48,621 bases of DNA from assembly GCF_001904725.1 (NCBI RefSeq), contig NZ_MRCE01000047.1, positions 1-48,621 of the forward strand, in the 5' to 3' direction. The notes beneath the pieces were generated by a model that did not search any database, was not told the origin of the DNA, and saw only the letters and a program-made list of their open reading frames with translations. Below are positions 1 through 8,858 of this stretch, piece after piece. Numbering within the stretch: the stretch's first letter is position 1; every line of letters starts with the position of its first letter. The position numbers and the translations under genes are program-made. The DNA is from Phormidium ambiguum IAM M-71. Its GTDB lineage: Bacteria; Cyanobacteriota; Cyanobacteriia; Cyanobacteriales; Aerosakkonemataceae.

Positions 1-1
1 A

Positions 2-50
2 CCTTCTGCCTTCTGCCTTCTGCCTTCTGCCTTCTGCCTTCTGCCTTCTG
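2..50. repeat. Heptamer tandem array (CCTTCTG)7
   Basis: Seven exact head-to-tail copies of CCTTCTG open the window. The same unit, or its complement CAGAAGG, recurs near 10184-10247, 19940-19967, 33826-33872, 40054-40097, 44716-44746 and 48551-48621. It matches the class of short tandemly repeated repetitive sequences known from filamentous cyanobacteria. Confidence 0.95.
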
Positions 51-203
51 CCTTTCCCAGTCCCCCAGAAGTATCAGAATATTTAATCAATCAACTGACG
101 TTCTGTTTGATTAATAAAAACTATTAAATGAGGGTAATTTGTTAGTAAAATTTAAAAAAGTAATATTTACAGATTAGTGCGATCGCACAAGCAACGAGTA
201 CTC

Positions 204-665
204 ATGGCGAAAGTGGTTTTGGTACACCCCCAAATTCCCCCCAATACAGGCAATATCGCCCGAACTTGTGCCGCTACTGGCACAGAACTGCATTTAGTCG
301 GGCCTTTAGGGTTTGAAATTAGCGATCGTTACCTCAAAAGAGCAGGTTTAGATTACTGGCCTTACGTCAAACTACACAATCATCAGTCCTGGCAAGAATT
401 TTTTACCCTACATCAACAACTTGGAGGGCGATTGCTGGGATTTACTACTTCAGGAAGATGCAGCTATTTGAAACTACAATATCAACCCGATGACTGGCTA
501 TTATTCGGCAGCGAAACCAAAGGATTACCACCAGACATCCTAGCAATCTGCTCAGAAACCCTTTACATCCCGATGTCAGAACCCGGAGTTCGCAGCTTAA
601 ATCTTTCTGTAAGCGTATCAGCTGGCTTATTTGAAGCTCGGAGACAACTTGGTTATTTAGAATAA
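204..665 (+). CDS. trmL: tRNA (cytidine(34)-2'-O)-methyltransferase TrmL (SPOUT family)
   Basis: This is a small SPOUT-class methyltransferase of about 153 residues, expected to 2'-O-methylate the wobble nucleotide of leucine tRNAs using S-adenosylmethionine. Family hallmarks are visible in order: an N-terminal HPQIPPNTGNIARTC segment, LVGPLGF, GSETKGLP, and a C-terminal RSLNLSVSVS that forms part of the trefoil knot and cofactor site. A GTG at 177 would add nine residues, but that extension is encoded by a HIP1 site (179-186) and looks non-native; the ATG at 204 places MAKVVLVHP where the family normally begins. It stands alone, and a long non-coding stretch follows. Confidence 0.93.
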   Translation: MAKVVLVHPQIPPNTGNIARTCAATGTELHLVGPLGFEISDRYLKRAGLDYWPYVKLHNHQSWQEFFTLHQQLGGRLLGFTTSGRCSYLKLQYQPDDWLLFGSETKGLPPDILAICSETLYIPMSEPGVRSLNLSVSVSAGLFEARRQLGYLE

Positions 666-1546
666 ATCAATTACTCTTGGTTCATCACCTCAAGCCAAAT
701 TCTCTCCTCACATCTCAATTTACTAAAGCGAAATAATATATACCTTAAAAAAGCTATTTGTCAACTAACAGACAAATAACTCTAGATTTGCATATATTCA
801 TCCAAACATCCGAAAGTAATCCGGGAAATATCGAGCAACCTGAAGAGCTAAAAACGCTTCAACCCTTGTCAGATAAGTTGTTCAAACTAGGGGAGCATTT
901 TTTATTTAACAAATAAATTAGCTTAGTAAGCATAAGAAATTTCTATTGATTTAGGGATTACTAGTGACAGATCGCACAATAAAAATTATTCATTTTTAGT
1001 TAAGTGTTGTTCACAAAGGCAGAAGTTGTAGTAAATTTCTAGCTTAACTGTTTTGCTTTCAAGCAGCGATTTAGTGATGGTCGATCGAAATCAACCTAGA
1101 GTCTCAAACTCGCCAAAAGTAGTTTAGACAAAGAACTAGACGGCACTTTTGGTAAAGATGAGAAATTTAAGTACAAATCTTTGTTCTCCTTTTGTTCTGA
1201 GGGTGCTATAAATCTATGAAGTAAACAGAAAGCATCTACTAACTTAACTAAGCTTCATGGTTTACATGAATTTGCTCAAAAGCGATTTAGCCCTAGATAA
1301 CCAAAGGGACTCTAGTTCAAGAGAAATCACTTTATAGCCTGTTAAAGAAACAAACATAATTACCAATCAAGGGTTATAATCAGCTAGCGCAAATTTGTTA
1401 AGTCTTGTAAACTTGTCTAAAATCAAAAACCAAGGTACTCTGGCCTAAGCATCTTTACTGTCAGTGATCTGGATCAAAAGCAAATGTGATACCAATCACA
1501 GGTTGGTAAAGTTTGACAAGGCATCCGTCAGGGCAGTTAAACGCTA
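666..1546. other. 881-bp intergenic region, probable long leader of the LysM/M23 gene
   Basis: I see no credible coding region on either strand here. There is a short inverted repeat near 840-861 (TGAAG...CTTCA) and AT-rich stretches that could hold promoters. The length is unusual for this window, where most spacers are 50-300 bp, so a long 5' untranslated leader or an unrecognised small RNA is possible. I looked for a c-di-AMP riboswitch core and did not find one. Confidence 0.4.
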
Positions 1547-3760
1547 ATGAAAGTAGGAGGTCGTTTTTTGAAACGAACATTGACGCAAAAGATTAGTCCC
1601 ATCCCTGCCTGTGCAGCAGAAGATTGCTCAATGGTGGGATCTTTCAAGCCAATTCCACCAGAGGTAAACCGACGAGCCCGCACCTCTGCGGCGATGATTG
1701 GCCTAGCTATTTCAATGGGAGCGTCTAGCAGCGTCCTACTACCAGGTCAGGGGGACAGTGCGGTAGCGGCTGAAACCGGAGCTAATGGCGCAGTATCAAC
1801 AGTTACCACTTCTACAACTGAGACAGCGGGTACCCAAGAGGTTAAATCAGTTACAGAAGAAACACTAGAACCAAGAGTGCTGGGGCATCAAATCCAAGAA
1901 TCACCAGCCAACGCTAGCTCAACAGTAGGAAACTCGGTCAATCAAATTTCATCTCTGAATAACAACAGCGATGGAAGCAAAACCCAAGCCTTAACCATTG
2001 AGCCAACGGCAGTATTCTCGGAAACGCCCGATCTGGAAACAGCTACAGCAAGTAGCGTGGATCAACTTTTAAAAGTTAAACAAGCGGTAGCGCTCAATCA
2101 TTTGAAAGAGTCATCAAACCGTTTGAGAAGTAGTCTGGCGGAGTGGAAGTCTGAGGAGTCTTCTATTAAGTCAACGGTGCGTATCAGTGAACCTGCCACG
2201 CCCACAGTAGTTTCTCGGCAATTCAAGCCGATTCTGGAATCATCTTCAGCGGTAGAACCAGTTTCTCCCCAATGGCAAGCTCAAATATCAGCTATTCAGC
2301 CAACTGAGCTAAAACAGTCAGAAACTAAGACTACATTGGGTCAACAATTACCAGCAGAAGAACCCATTGTTTCAGTAGTCTATCAAGTTAAACCTGGGGA
2401 TACTATTGAAGCGATCGCACGGAGATATTCAGTTTCTGTCACCACCCTGGCAAAAGCAAACCAACTGGATAACCCCAATCGTATCCAAGTCAACCAACAA
2501 CTGAATGTTCCCCAAAACACTGATAGCGCAGTACAAATCAACACCCCACAGTGGAACACAAACTACTCAGAATTGCAGTCAGTTTCCCCAAATGTGGCCC
2601 CTGAAACTCAATTAAATAACTCGGCTCCAAACTTGCCAGTAGTTTCAGCATTGTTGCCTCCAGAAATGAGTGAAAATGCACCAGCAGACGTGACCGCAAC
2701 TGCATTTCCACTTTCTCAGTTAGGAACAGATGATGTCCCCGGTTGGGATAACACAGTACATGAGCCAGTAGAAACAATTTCGGCTCCCACAGCAGGCAAC
2801 AAATTCCTTTCTGCCAGCAAATCAACTGACACAAATAAGCAAAACGAATTATTGGCTCAAACTCAAAATAATCAGTTTGTTCCAGCAGAAAACGTTACCA
2901 ATCAAGAAACTGACAATAGAACAAAACAGTATTCTAACCCTTACGTAGAACGTCTACGGGCAGAAATTCTCCAATTACGGCAGCATGGAAAGCAACACAC
3001 AGCTACTCAGCCTCCAGCAACTAACCCAGCATGGAACGGCAGGACAGCAACACCACCAGCCACAAACACTAATAATTCTGCTGCTCAATTACGTGGCAAC
3101 TACAATTACCCCGTAAATCCTGATTTTCGGCCTAACCAATATAACCAAGCTTTACAAGCAGAAATCCAAAGACGTGCTGAAGAAGCGCCAGCTAACTCTC
3201 GCGCTGCTTACCAAATCCCAGCAACTCAACAACCTACAAGACGGCAAATGGTTGCTACAGCACCAATGGGTGTAGACCCCTACCAGCCCTACAACCAAAA
3301 CTTACCCGGACGGACAGTATCTCCTGAATTACCACCAATTCAGAATCCTTACTATAACTACCCAGGCTATAACCAAGAGATGAACGGGTTTTCTTGGCCT
3401 GCAAGAGGAACTCTGACTTCTGGTTATGGTCGTCGCTGGGGCAGAATGCACAAAGGGATTGATATTGCGGCTCCCACTGGGACACCTATTTTTGCTTCGG
3501 CTCCAGGGGTTGTGGTTTATGCACGTTGGAATTCCGGTGGCTACGGCAACTTAGTGCAAATCAGACACTCTGATGGTAGTCTGACTCGTTATGCTCACAA
3601 CAGCCGGATTTTTGTACAAGAAGGACAAGTAGTTGAGCAAGGTCAACACATCGCAGCAATGGGTAGCACTGGACGCAGTACAGGCCCTCACTTGCACTTT
3701 GAAATCCATCCTGAAGGACGGGGAGCAGTTAACCCAATGGCTTTCTTACCTCGTAATTAG
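1547..3760 (+). CDS. LysM and M23 peptidase domain protein (murein hydrolase/NlpD-like)
   Basis: This is a 737-residue envelope protein expected to bind and cut, or activate the cutting of, peptidoglycan. After a basic N-terminus there is a hydrophobic stretch at about 48-66, a possible membrane anchor or signal. A long low-complexity Ser/Thr/Gln/Asn region follows, then one LysM domain at about 277-323 (YQVKPGDTIEAIARRYSVS), a Pro/Asn/Gln-rich linker, and a C-terminal M23 (LytM) domain from about 614. The zinc and catalytic residues are intact: H635 and D639 in HKGID, and H715/H717 in HLHFE, so the peptidase is probably active. The gene sits alone behind an 881-bp spacer and ends before a bulged hairpin. 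In filamentous cyanobacteria such proteins act in septal wall remodelling; a role here is inference. Confidence 0.9.
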   Translation: MKVGGRFLKRTLTQKISPIPACAAEDCSMVGSFKPIPPEVNRRARTSAAMIGLAISMGASSSVLLPGQGDSAVAAETGANGAVSTVTTSTTETAGTQEVKSVTEETLEPRVLGHQIQESPANASSTVGNSVNQISSLNNNSDGSKTQALTIEPTAVFSETPDLETATASSVDQLLKVKQAVALNHLKESSNRLRSSLAEWKSEESSIKSTVRISEPATPTVVSRQFKPILESSSAVEPVSPQWQAQISAIQPTELKQSETKTTLGQQLPAEEPIVSVVYQVKPGDTIEAIARRYSVSVTTLAKANQLDNPNRIQVNQQLNVPQNTDSAVQINTPQWNTNYSELQSVSPNVAPETQLNNSAPNLPVVSALLPPEMSENAPADVTATAFPLSQLGTDDVPGWDNTVHEPVETISAPTAGNKFLSASKSTDTNKQNELLAQTQNNQFVPAENVTNQETDNRTKQYSNPYVERLRAEILQLRQHGKQHTATQPPATNPAWNGRTATPPATNTNNSAAQLRGNYNYPVNPDFRPNQYNQALQAEIQRRAEEAPANSRAAYQIPATQQPTRRQMVATAPMGVDPYQPYNQNLPGRTVSPELPPIQNPYYNYPGYNQEMNGFSWPARGTLTSGYGRRWGRMHKGIDIAAPTGTPIFASAPGVVVYARWNSGGYGNLVQIRHSDGSLTRYAHNSRIFVQEGQVVEQGQHIAAMGSTGRSTGPHLHFEIHPEGRGAVNPMAFLPRN

Positions 3761-3784
3761 GTAAAGGGAGTTCCAGGGGTTCCA

Positions 3785-3812
3785 GGGACTCTAGGGGCTG
3801 TTACCTAGTCCC
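3785..3812. terminator. Bulged hairpin after the LysM/M23 gene
   Basis: GGGACTCTAGG (3785-3795) pairs with CCTAGTCCC (3804-3812) apart from a two-base bulge, 25 bases after the stop codon. No strong T-run follows, so the terminator role is tentative. The surrounding G- and C-rich dinucleotide-like sequence resembles the repeats at 5891-5942. Confidence 0.35.
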
Positions 3813-3845
3813 CAGTCCCCATTCCCCCATCTTCAGAAAAAATGC

Positions 3846-3875
3846 TTGCAATTTCTTGAAAGAGTGTGTTATATT
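3846..3875 (+). promoter_or_regulatory. Sigma-70-type promoter of the tRNA gene
   Basis: A TTGCAA box (3846-3851) and a TATATT box (3870-3875) are separated by 18 bp. Transcription would start near 3882, about 15 bases ahead of the tRNA. No other promoter-like pair lies as well placed in this spacer. Confidence 0.5.
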
Positions 3876-3896
3876 AACAAAGGTCACGAAAAACAA

Positions 3897-3970
3897 GGCT
3901 CAGTAGCTCAGTTGGTTAGAGCACGGGACTCATAAGCCTGGGGTCGTTGGTTCAAATCCGACCTGAGCCA
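3897..3970 (+). tRNA. tRNA with CAT anticodon, probably elongator tRNA-Met
   Basis: A full cloverleaf can be drawn. The acceptor stem GGCTCAG/CTGAGCC has seven pairs with discriminator A. The D-stem is GCTC/GAGC, the anticodon loop is CTCATAA, and the T-stem GTTGG/CCGAC encloses TTCAAAT. CCA is not fully encoded. The CAT anticodon could also belong to the isoleucine tRNA whose C34 is changed to lysidine; the overall sequence looks more like elongator methionine tRNA, and the first acceptor pair G-C argues against the initiator type. The anticodon stem ends in an apparent A-G opposition. Confidence 0.92.
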
Positions 3971-4106
3971 TTTTAAAAGTTAGATAAATCAATAATTCCG
4001 GTAACTGTCCTAACCCAACAAACCTCTATTTCGCCTATTCTGGCATGGTTTCACCTAGATTATCACCTAGTTAAAACAGTCGCTTCCAAGCAGCTATCAG
4101 CCCTAA

Positions 4107-4568
4107 TTATTCTGGTAAAAAATCTTCGTTCAGAGTTTGTTCAGGAGTAAAAGGTGACTCGCTAGGAAAGATACTGAGAGGTAATTCAGTTTCGTCTGCG
4201 GCTTCCTTTCTGGCATTTTGATAGCACTTATCGAACACCTCTGCTAAATAGTTACGCAAACTTGGGCTATCTTCAAATGCTTCTATCAAGCGTCGTCGGT
4301 GTTCTCTAATTGTATATTTCCAGCTACCCGATCGCTTTTCTGGTTGATACTGATACTTGAGAAGGTGCATCAAAAGCACCATTAAATTACTGCGAACAGC
4401 CTGTTTTTGGCTTTTGCCCATATCCTCAATTTCTTCTATTAAGTTGGTTATATCTATCTCAGCTAACTTGCCTTCCCGCAGTAACCTAAGAGTTTCTTCA
4501 ATCCACAAGTAAAAATCACGATCGTAAAGACTTGGTGTACTACTTGCTATTGTTTTCGCTGATTCCAT
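4107..4568 (-). CDS. DUF29 family protein (copy 1)
   Basis: A 153-residue cytoplasmic protein of the DUF29 family, common and often multicopy in cyanobacteria; its function is not established. It is recognised by the opening LYDRDFYLWIEET, the helical LREGKLAEIDITNLIEEIEDM, the block LLMHLLKYQYQPEKRSGSW, and a C-terminal FPSESPFTPEQTLNEDFLP. It lies 16 bp downstream of a close paralogue on the same strand, so the two probably arose by tandem duplication and share a transcript. No enzyme motif is visible. Confidence 0.85.
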   Translation of the reverse strand: MESAKTIASSTPSLYDRDFYLWIEETLRLLREGKLAEIDITNLIEEIEDMGKSQKQAVRSNLMVLLMHLLKYQYQPEKRSGSWKYTIREHRRRLIEAFEDSPSLRNYLAEVFDKCYQNARKEAADETELPLSIFPSESPFTPEQTLNEDFLPE

Positions 4569-4584
4569 TTTTTTTAATTGCTAA

Positions 4585-5046
4585 CTACTGTTCAGGTAAG
4601 AAATCTTCGTCAAGAGTTTGTTCGGGAGTAAAAGGTGATTCGCTAGGAAAGATATTGAGAGGTAATTCAGTCTCCTGTGCTGCTTGTTTTCTAGCTTTCT
4701 GATACGCCTTGTCAAAAATTTCTCCAAAATACTCTTTCAGACTAGGGCTTTCCTCAAAAGCTTCTTCCAAACGAATTCGATGTTCAATAATCGTACTTCG
4801 CCAACTTCTAGAACGTTTCTCTGGCTGATATTTGTACTTCAAAAGGTGCATTAAAAGAACTCGGAGGTTACTTAGTAATGCCCGCTTTTGACTCCCACTC
4901 ATATCTTCAACTTCTTCAATTAGGTGTTCCAAATCGATTTCGGACAACTTTCCCTCGCGCAAAAGTTTTGCGGTTTCTTCTGCCCACAAACAAAAATCAC
5001 GATCGTAAAGATTGAAAGTTTGAGTTTCTGATTGAGATACCGTCAT
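4585..5046 (-). CDS. DUF29 family protein (copy 2)
   Basis: A paralogue of the next gene downstream, about 153 residues from the ATG at 5046 (MTVSQSETQTFNLYDRDF). The frame stays open to 5148, but the 34 extra residues have no counterpart in the sister gene, so the shorter start is preferred. The two proteins share nearly the whole DUF29 core, including YDRDF, LREGKLSEIDLEHLIEEVEDM and PLNIFPSESPFTPEQTLDEDFLPE. Divergence is moderate, so the duplication is not very recent. The gene ends 16 bp before copy 1. A function cannot be assigned. Confidence 0.83.
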   Translation of the reverse strand: MTVSQSETQTFNLYDRDFCLWAEETAKLLREGKLSEIDLEHLIEEVEDMSGSQKRALLSNLRVLLMHLLKYKYQPEKRSRSWRSTIIEHRIRLEEAFEESPSLKEYFGEIFDKAYQKARKQAAQETELPLNIFPSESPFTPEQTLDEDFLPEQ

Positions 5047-5166
5047 ATCTACGATGCCTCGGACAAATGTTCTTTCAATTTTGCCAGAACTGACAGATAT
5101 TTGGGCTTTCCACCGAGAAAACTTATATGATTTCTCAAGGTGTGCCAATAGCCATACAGGGCGAAT

Positions 5167-5883
5167 TTAGACTGCGACTGTGGCAATTTCTTCGGGTGTG
5201 AGGTGAGAGTGTAATACTTGACCATCGCGGAACCACACGATACGCTTGGTTTGTTTTGCTACGTCTGGTTCGTGAGTCACCATAACGACTGTAATCCCAC
5301 TTTCATTTAATTCGGTAAAAATATCCATTACTTCTTGAGTGGTTTTAGAATCTAGTGCGCCTGTGGGTTCGTCTGCTAATAATAATACTGGGCGGTTGAC
5401 TATAGCGCGAGCGATCGCAACTCGTTGTTGTTGTCCCCCGGAAAGTTGATTAGGTCGATTATTCAATCTTTGCGCTAATCCCACTTTTGTTAGTGCTTCT
5501 ACCGCACGTTCCTTTCTTTCCCCCCCTGGAACACCAGCATAAACCATTGGTAACATGACATTTTCCATTGCAGTTAATTGGGGTAAAAGGTGGAATTGTT
5601 GAAAGACAAACCCTAATTTTTGATTGCGAATTTTGGCTAATTCGGTATCTGGTAATTGGGAAACATCAACTCGATCTAAATAATAGTTTCCCGAAGAAGG
5701 GCGATCGAGACAACCAATAATATTCATTGCTGTGGATTTACCCGATCCAGAAGCGCCCATAATTGAACAATATTCGCCTTCTTCCACTACCAAATTAACT
5801 TCTTGTAGTGCTTTTACTTCTGTATCGCCACTACCGTAAACTTTGCTAATGTTTTCTAATCTAATAATTACTGATTTAAGCAT
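5167..5883 (-). CDS. MacB/LolD-type ABC transporter ATP-binding protein
   Basis: This 238-residue ATPase should power the exporter encoded just upstream on the same strand. It has Walker A at G43-T51 (GASGSGKST), a Q-loop FQQFHLLP near 94-101, the signature LSGGQ at 147-151, Walker B LLLADE at 167-172, and the switch histidine in VMVTHEPD. The [14 protein letters not shown] and DEPTGALDS context is that of the MacB/LolD/FtsE subfamily rather than importers. It is the last gene of a fusion protein - permease - ATPase operon; a 144-bp gap holding G-rich repeats separates it from the permease. The substrate is unknown; DevBCA-like glycolipid export or peptide/drug efflux are both possible in cyanobacteria. 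Confidence 0.93.
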   Translation of the reverse strand: MLKSVIIRLENISKVYGSGDTEVKALQEVNLVVEEGEYCSIMGASGSGKSTAMNIIGCLDRPSSGNYYLDRVDVSQLPDTELAKIRNQKLGFVFQQFHLLPQLTAMENVMLPMVYAGVPGGERKERAVEALTKVGLAQRLNNRPNQLSGGQQQRVAIARAIVNRPVLLLADEPTGALDSKTTQEVMDIFTELNESGITVVMVTHEPDVAKQTKRIVWFRDGQVLHSHLTPEEIATVAV

Positions 5884-5890
5884 ATTTTTA

Positions 5891-5942
5891 GGGACTGGGG
5901 ATTGGGGACTGGGGACTGGGGATTGGGGACTGGGGGCTGGGG
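5891..5942. repeat. G-rich imperfect tandem repeat (GGGGACTGGGGATT type)
   Basis: About seven imperfect units of GGGGAYT occupy the permease-ATPase gap. The run has G-tracts of four or five at regular spacing on the + strand, so it could form a G-quadruplex or act as a weak terminator inside the operon. The unit differs from the octamer family found elsewhere. Confidence 0.75.
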
Positions 5943-6027
5943 AAGTTTTGAGTTTTGAATTAAAGAGAAAGTTTTAAGTTCATTAATTTAGCCTTGCCTC
6001 TTTGTCCCTCTGTACCCAGTACCCAAC

Positions 6028-7242
6028 TTAAGCACTTCTCAAAGCTACAATTGGGTCTAGTTTGGCGGCGCGTTGGGCGGGAACAACACCGAAAAATAAC
6101 CCAATACTACCGGAAATTCCGACAGCTAGGACGATCGCAACTGGTGAAATTCCTGCTTTTAAAGGTGTTAAAGCGCCAACTAAAGTTACTCCACCCACGC
6201 CAATTATAGTTCCGACGATACCACCAGCAGCAGAGAGAATTATTGCTTCAATCATGAATTGAATTAAGATATCTTGTTGAGTTGCACCGATCGCTTTTCT
6301 TAACCCAATTTCCTGAGTTCTTTCTGTTACTGAAACTAGCATAATATTCATTACACCAATTCCGCCGACGAACAGAGAAATTCCGGCGATCGCAGCTAAC
6401 ATTAAAGTCAAAGCACCTGTAATTGTTCCCACAATTTGCAGAATATCTTTTTGCGTTCTGACGGTAAAATCATCTTCAGTACTAATTTTATGGCGCAATC
6501 TTAGTAAATTACTAATTTGAAATTGCGCTGCACCAATACTATTAGCATCTTTAGCTGAAACCGCAATAAAATCTACTTCTGTTCCATAAGGAGAAGTTCT
6601 TCCTCTCAGGCGATTCGCCATTGTAGTTAAAGGAATAAAAATCGTATCATCTTGGTTATTTCCCAAAAATGAACCTTTTTGTTCCATTACCCCAACTACT
6701 AAAAAGCTGAGATTTCTAATTCTAATTTTTTCCCCGATCGGGTTTTGATTACCAAAGAGTTTACCGACTACATCAGAACCCAGAATGGCAATTTGGTTAT
6801 TACTCTTCAAATCTTGATCGCTAAAAAATCTACCTCTAGCTAAATCAAAACTGCGGACAGGTAAAAATTCTGGAGTTACACCAATAATTTGTGTATTCGT
6901 ATTTTTATTACTATAAACTACTGGTAGACGGCTTTGAATTTGCGGTGCTACATCTGTAACTGAAGGCACTTGATTAGCGATCGCTTTCGCATCTTCTAAC
7001 ACCAAAGTTTTAGGAAAATCCCGGTTTCTTTGAGCATTTTGATTACCCGGAATGATAAATAACACATTTGGGCCAAGAGATTCAAACTGTTCTGATGCTA
7101 ATTTTTGCGCCCCTTGTCCAATTCCCACCATAGCAATTACTGAAGCATTCCCGATAATAATGCCCAGCATTGTTAAAGTACTCCGTAATTTATTAGCAAC
7201 TAATGTAGTAGTTGCCATTTTCACGCTTTCAACGATATCCAT
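6028..7242 (-). CDS. MacB-like ABC transporter permease
   Basis: A 404-residue inner-membrane protein with the MacB/FtsX architecture. One N-terminal membrane segment (about 15-40, SVIAMVGIGQGAQ) is followed by a large periplasmic MacB_PCD domain (about 50-260), then three C-terminal membrane segments with the FtsX core EIGLRKAIGA and a final QRAAKLDPIVALR. The order fusion protein, permease, ATPase on one strand, with only 23 bp between the first two, indicates a single exporter complex that probably couples to a TolC-type outer-membrane channel encoded elsewhere. The last residues are a family-typical ending, so the protein appears full length. Confidence 0.93.
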   Translation of the reverse strand: MDIVESVKMATTTLVANKLRSTLTMLGIIIGNASVIAMVGIGQGAQKLASEQFESLGPNVLFIIPGNQNAQRNRDFPKTLVLEDAKAIANQVPSVTDVAPQIQSRLPVVYSNKNTNTQIIGVTPEFLPVRSFDLARGRFFSDQDLKSNNQIAILGSDVVGKLFGNQNPIGEKIRIRNLSFLVVGVMEQKGSFLGNNQDDTIFIPLTTMANRLRGRTSPYGTEVDFIAVSAKDANSIGAAQFQISNLLRLRHKISTEDDFTVRTQKDILQIVGTITGALTLMLAAIAGISLFVGGIGVMNIMLVSVTERTQEIGLRKAIGATQQDILIQFMIEAIILSAAGGIVGTIIGVGGVTLVGALTPLKAGISPVAIVLAVGISGSIGLFFGVVPAQRAAKLDPIVALRSA

Positions 7243-7265
7243 TTCACAAGTTAGTTAATAACGAA

Positions 7266-8858
7266 TTATGGTTTAATTTGTTTGCGGTCTTTAGGTAAAT
7301 CAATATAAATTTGTTCACCTTCTTTCAGACCTTCTAAAATTTGAGTTTGGTCTTGAATTGTGGAACCAATAGTTACCGGACGAAAGACAGATTTGTTATT
7401 TTCACCGGGTAATAATACTCCAGGTTTTCCGTTTTCGGTAACGATCGCCACCGTCGGCACCATTAAAGCACCGCTAATTTGTTTTCCTAAGAAAGTTAAA
7501 TCCACATTCATTCCCGATCGCAACTCTTCCAAACCAGTTACTAATTCCACTCGGACTTGGAAAGAAGTAACATTTTGATCGACAATTGCTTCAGGAGCAA
7601 TTAAGCGCACTTTTCCTTTAAATACCTGATCTGGATAAGCATCGGCGACAATTTCTACTTCTTGTCCTTGTTTAATATTTCCGATATCTACTTCAGGAAC
7701 TTTAGCGAGAATTTCTAACCCACGAGCGATCGCAACCACCGAAGTAGAAGTTGCCGAAGCACTACTAGAAGCCGAAGTTGTGGGCGTAACAAAAGCTCCA
7801 ATAGTGGCGTATCTTTGGGTGACAATTCCCTCAAAAGGAGCGCGGATAATCGTATCATTTAATTGCACTTGAATTTGTTGTACTCGCGCCTCCGCTTCCT
7901 TCACTCCTGCTGACGCTTGAGCAATATCTTCTGGGCGAGAACCTGCGATTAACAAATCCAAAGCTTTTTGTGCTTCTCTTACCGTCGCTTGTCTTTGATC
8001 GATTACTTCCGATCGCGTACCTTTTTGTAACATTAATAAAGCTTCTTGTGCTTCTTCAACTGCTGCTTGACGTTGAGCAATTTCTGCCGGAGAAGTACCA
8101 TTTTGTAATTGTACTAATCGCCGTTTTGCTTCTTCTAAATTCGCTGCTGCACTGCGATATTCGGAAGTAACTTCTTGTAATCGATCGGTAGAAATAGCCC
8201 CTTGAGTTGCCAAACTTTGATTAGCTTTTAACCGTTGACTTGCTAAATCTAACCTAGCTTGGGCGGCTTGAACTTGAGCTTGAGTTTGGGCAATTTGTTG
8301 CGGATTACCAGCTTGTACAGATGTTAATTGCGCTTTCGCTTGATCTAAGCGAAATCTTGCTTGGGCGATTTCTTCCGGGCGACTTCCGGCTCTAGCTTCG
8401 GCTAATTGGGCTTGGGCTTGTGATAATCTGGCTTTTGCCTGAGCGATTTCCTCCGGGCGATTGCCAGCACGAATTTCTGCTAGTTGAGCTTGGGCTTTTG
8501 CTAAGGCTGCTTTTGCTTGGGCTAGTTGCGCTTGAATGTCCGCATTGTCCATTCTGGCAATGATATCGCCTGCTTTTACTCGATCGCCTTGTTCAACCAA
8601 TAACTCCGCAATTCTTCCCGCAGTTTTAGGACTCAAGTTAACAGTTTGGATCGGTACTACTGTACCGCTGGCTGTAATTCGCAGGGTGATGGTTTTGGCT
8701 TCAACGGGGACAGTTACTTGAGCAACATTGGTTTGCGGCGTTACTCGACTGACTACCATGTATGTACCCGCTGAAACACTTAATAGTCCAGCAGCGACTA
8801 TTCCAGCTATCCAAGGGGTTCGCTGGTCAGTTTTTTTACCAATAAAAGGAAGTTGCAT
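7266..8858 (-). CDS. HlyD/MacA-type membrane fusion protein with extended coiled-coil hairpin
   Basis: The periplasmic adaptor of the exporter, 530 residues. A single membrane anchor lies at about 17-36. The N-terminal lipoyl/barrel half reads VNLSPKTAGRIAELLVEQGDRVKAGDIIARMD. A very long Ala/Gln-rich alpha-hairpin at about 105-330 contains tandem copies of a block centred on RAGNRPEEIAQA, and the second half follows (IIRAPFEGIVTQRYATIGAFV), then beta-barrel and membrane-proximal domains. The repeated block suggests the hairpin grew by internal duplication, which would alter how far it reaches toward the outer-membrane channel. It is first in the operon and probably carries the promoter, in the 381-bp spacer shared with the divergent TPR gene. 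Confidence 0.92.
   Translation of the reverse strand: MQLPFIGKKTDQRTPWIAGIVAAGLLSVSAGTYMVVSRVTPQTNVAQVTVPVEAKTITLRITASGTVVPIQTVNLSPKTAGRIAELLVEQGDRVKAGDIIARMDNADIQAQLAQAKAALAKAQAQLAEIRAGNRPEEIAQAKARLSQAQAQLAEARAGSRPEEIAQARFRLDQAKAQLTSVQAGNPQQIAQTQAQVQAAQARLDLASQRLKANQSLATQGAISTDRLQEVTSEYRSAAANLEEAKRRLVQLQNGTSPAEIAQRQAAVEEAQEALLMLQKGTRSEVIDQRQATVREAQKALDLLIAGSRPEDIAQASAGVKEAEARVQQIQVQLNDTIIRAPFEGIVTQRYATIGAFVTPTTSASSSASATSTSVVAIARGLEILAKVPEVDIGNIKQGQEVEIVADAYPDQVFKGKVRLIAPEAIVDQNVTSFQVRVELVTGLEELRSGMNVDLTFLGKQISGALMVPTVAIVTENGKPGVLLPGENNKSVFRPVTIGSTIQDQTQILEGLKEGEQIYIDLPKDRKQIKP

Noticed and set aside
1380-1546. Possible c-di-AMP (ydaO-type) riboswitch before the LysM/M23 gene
   Set aside because: Only a short CCGTCAG resemblance at 1525-1531 was seen; the long conserved G-rich core expected of this riboswitch is absent from the 881-bp region.
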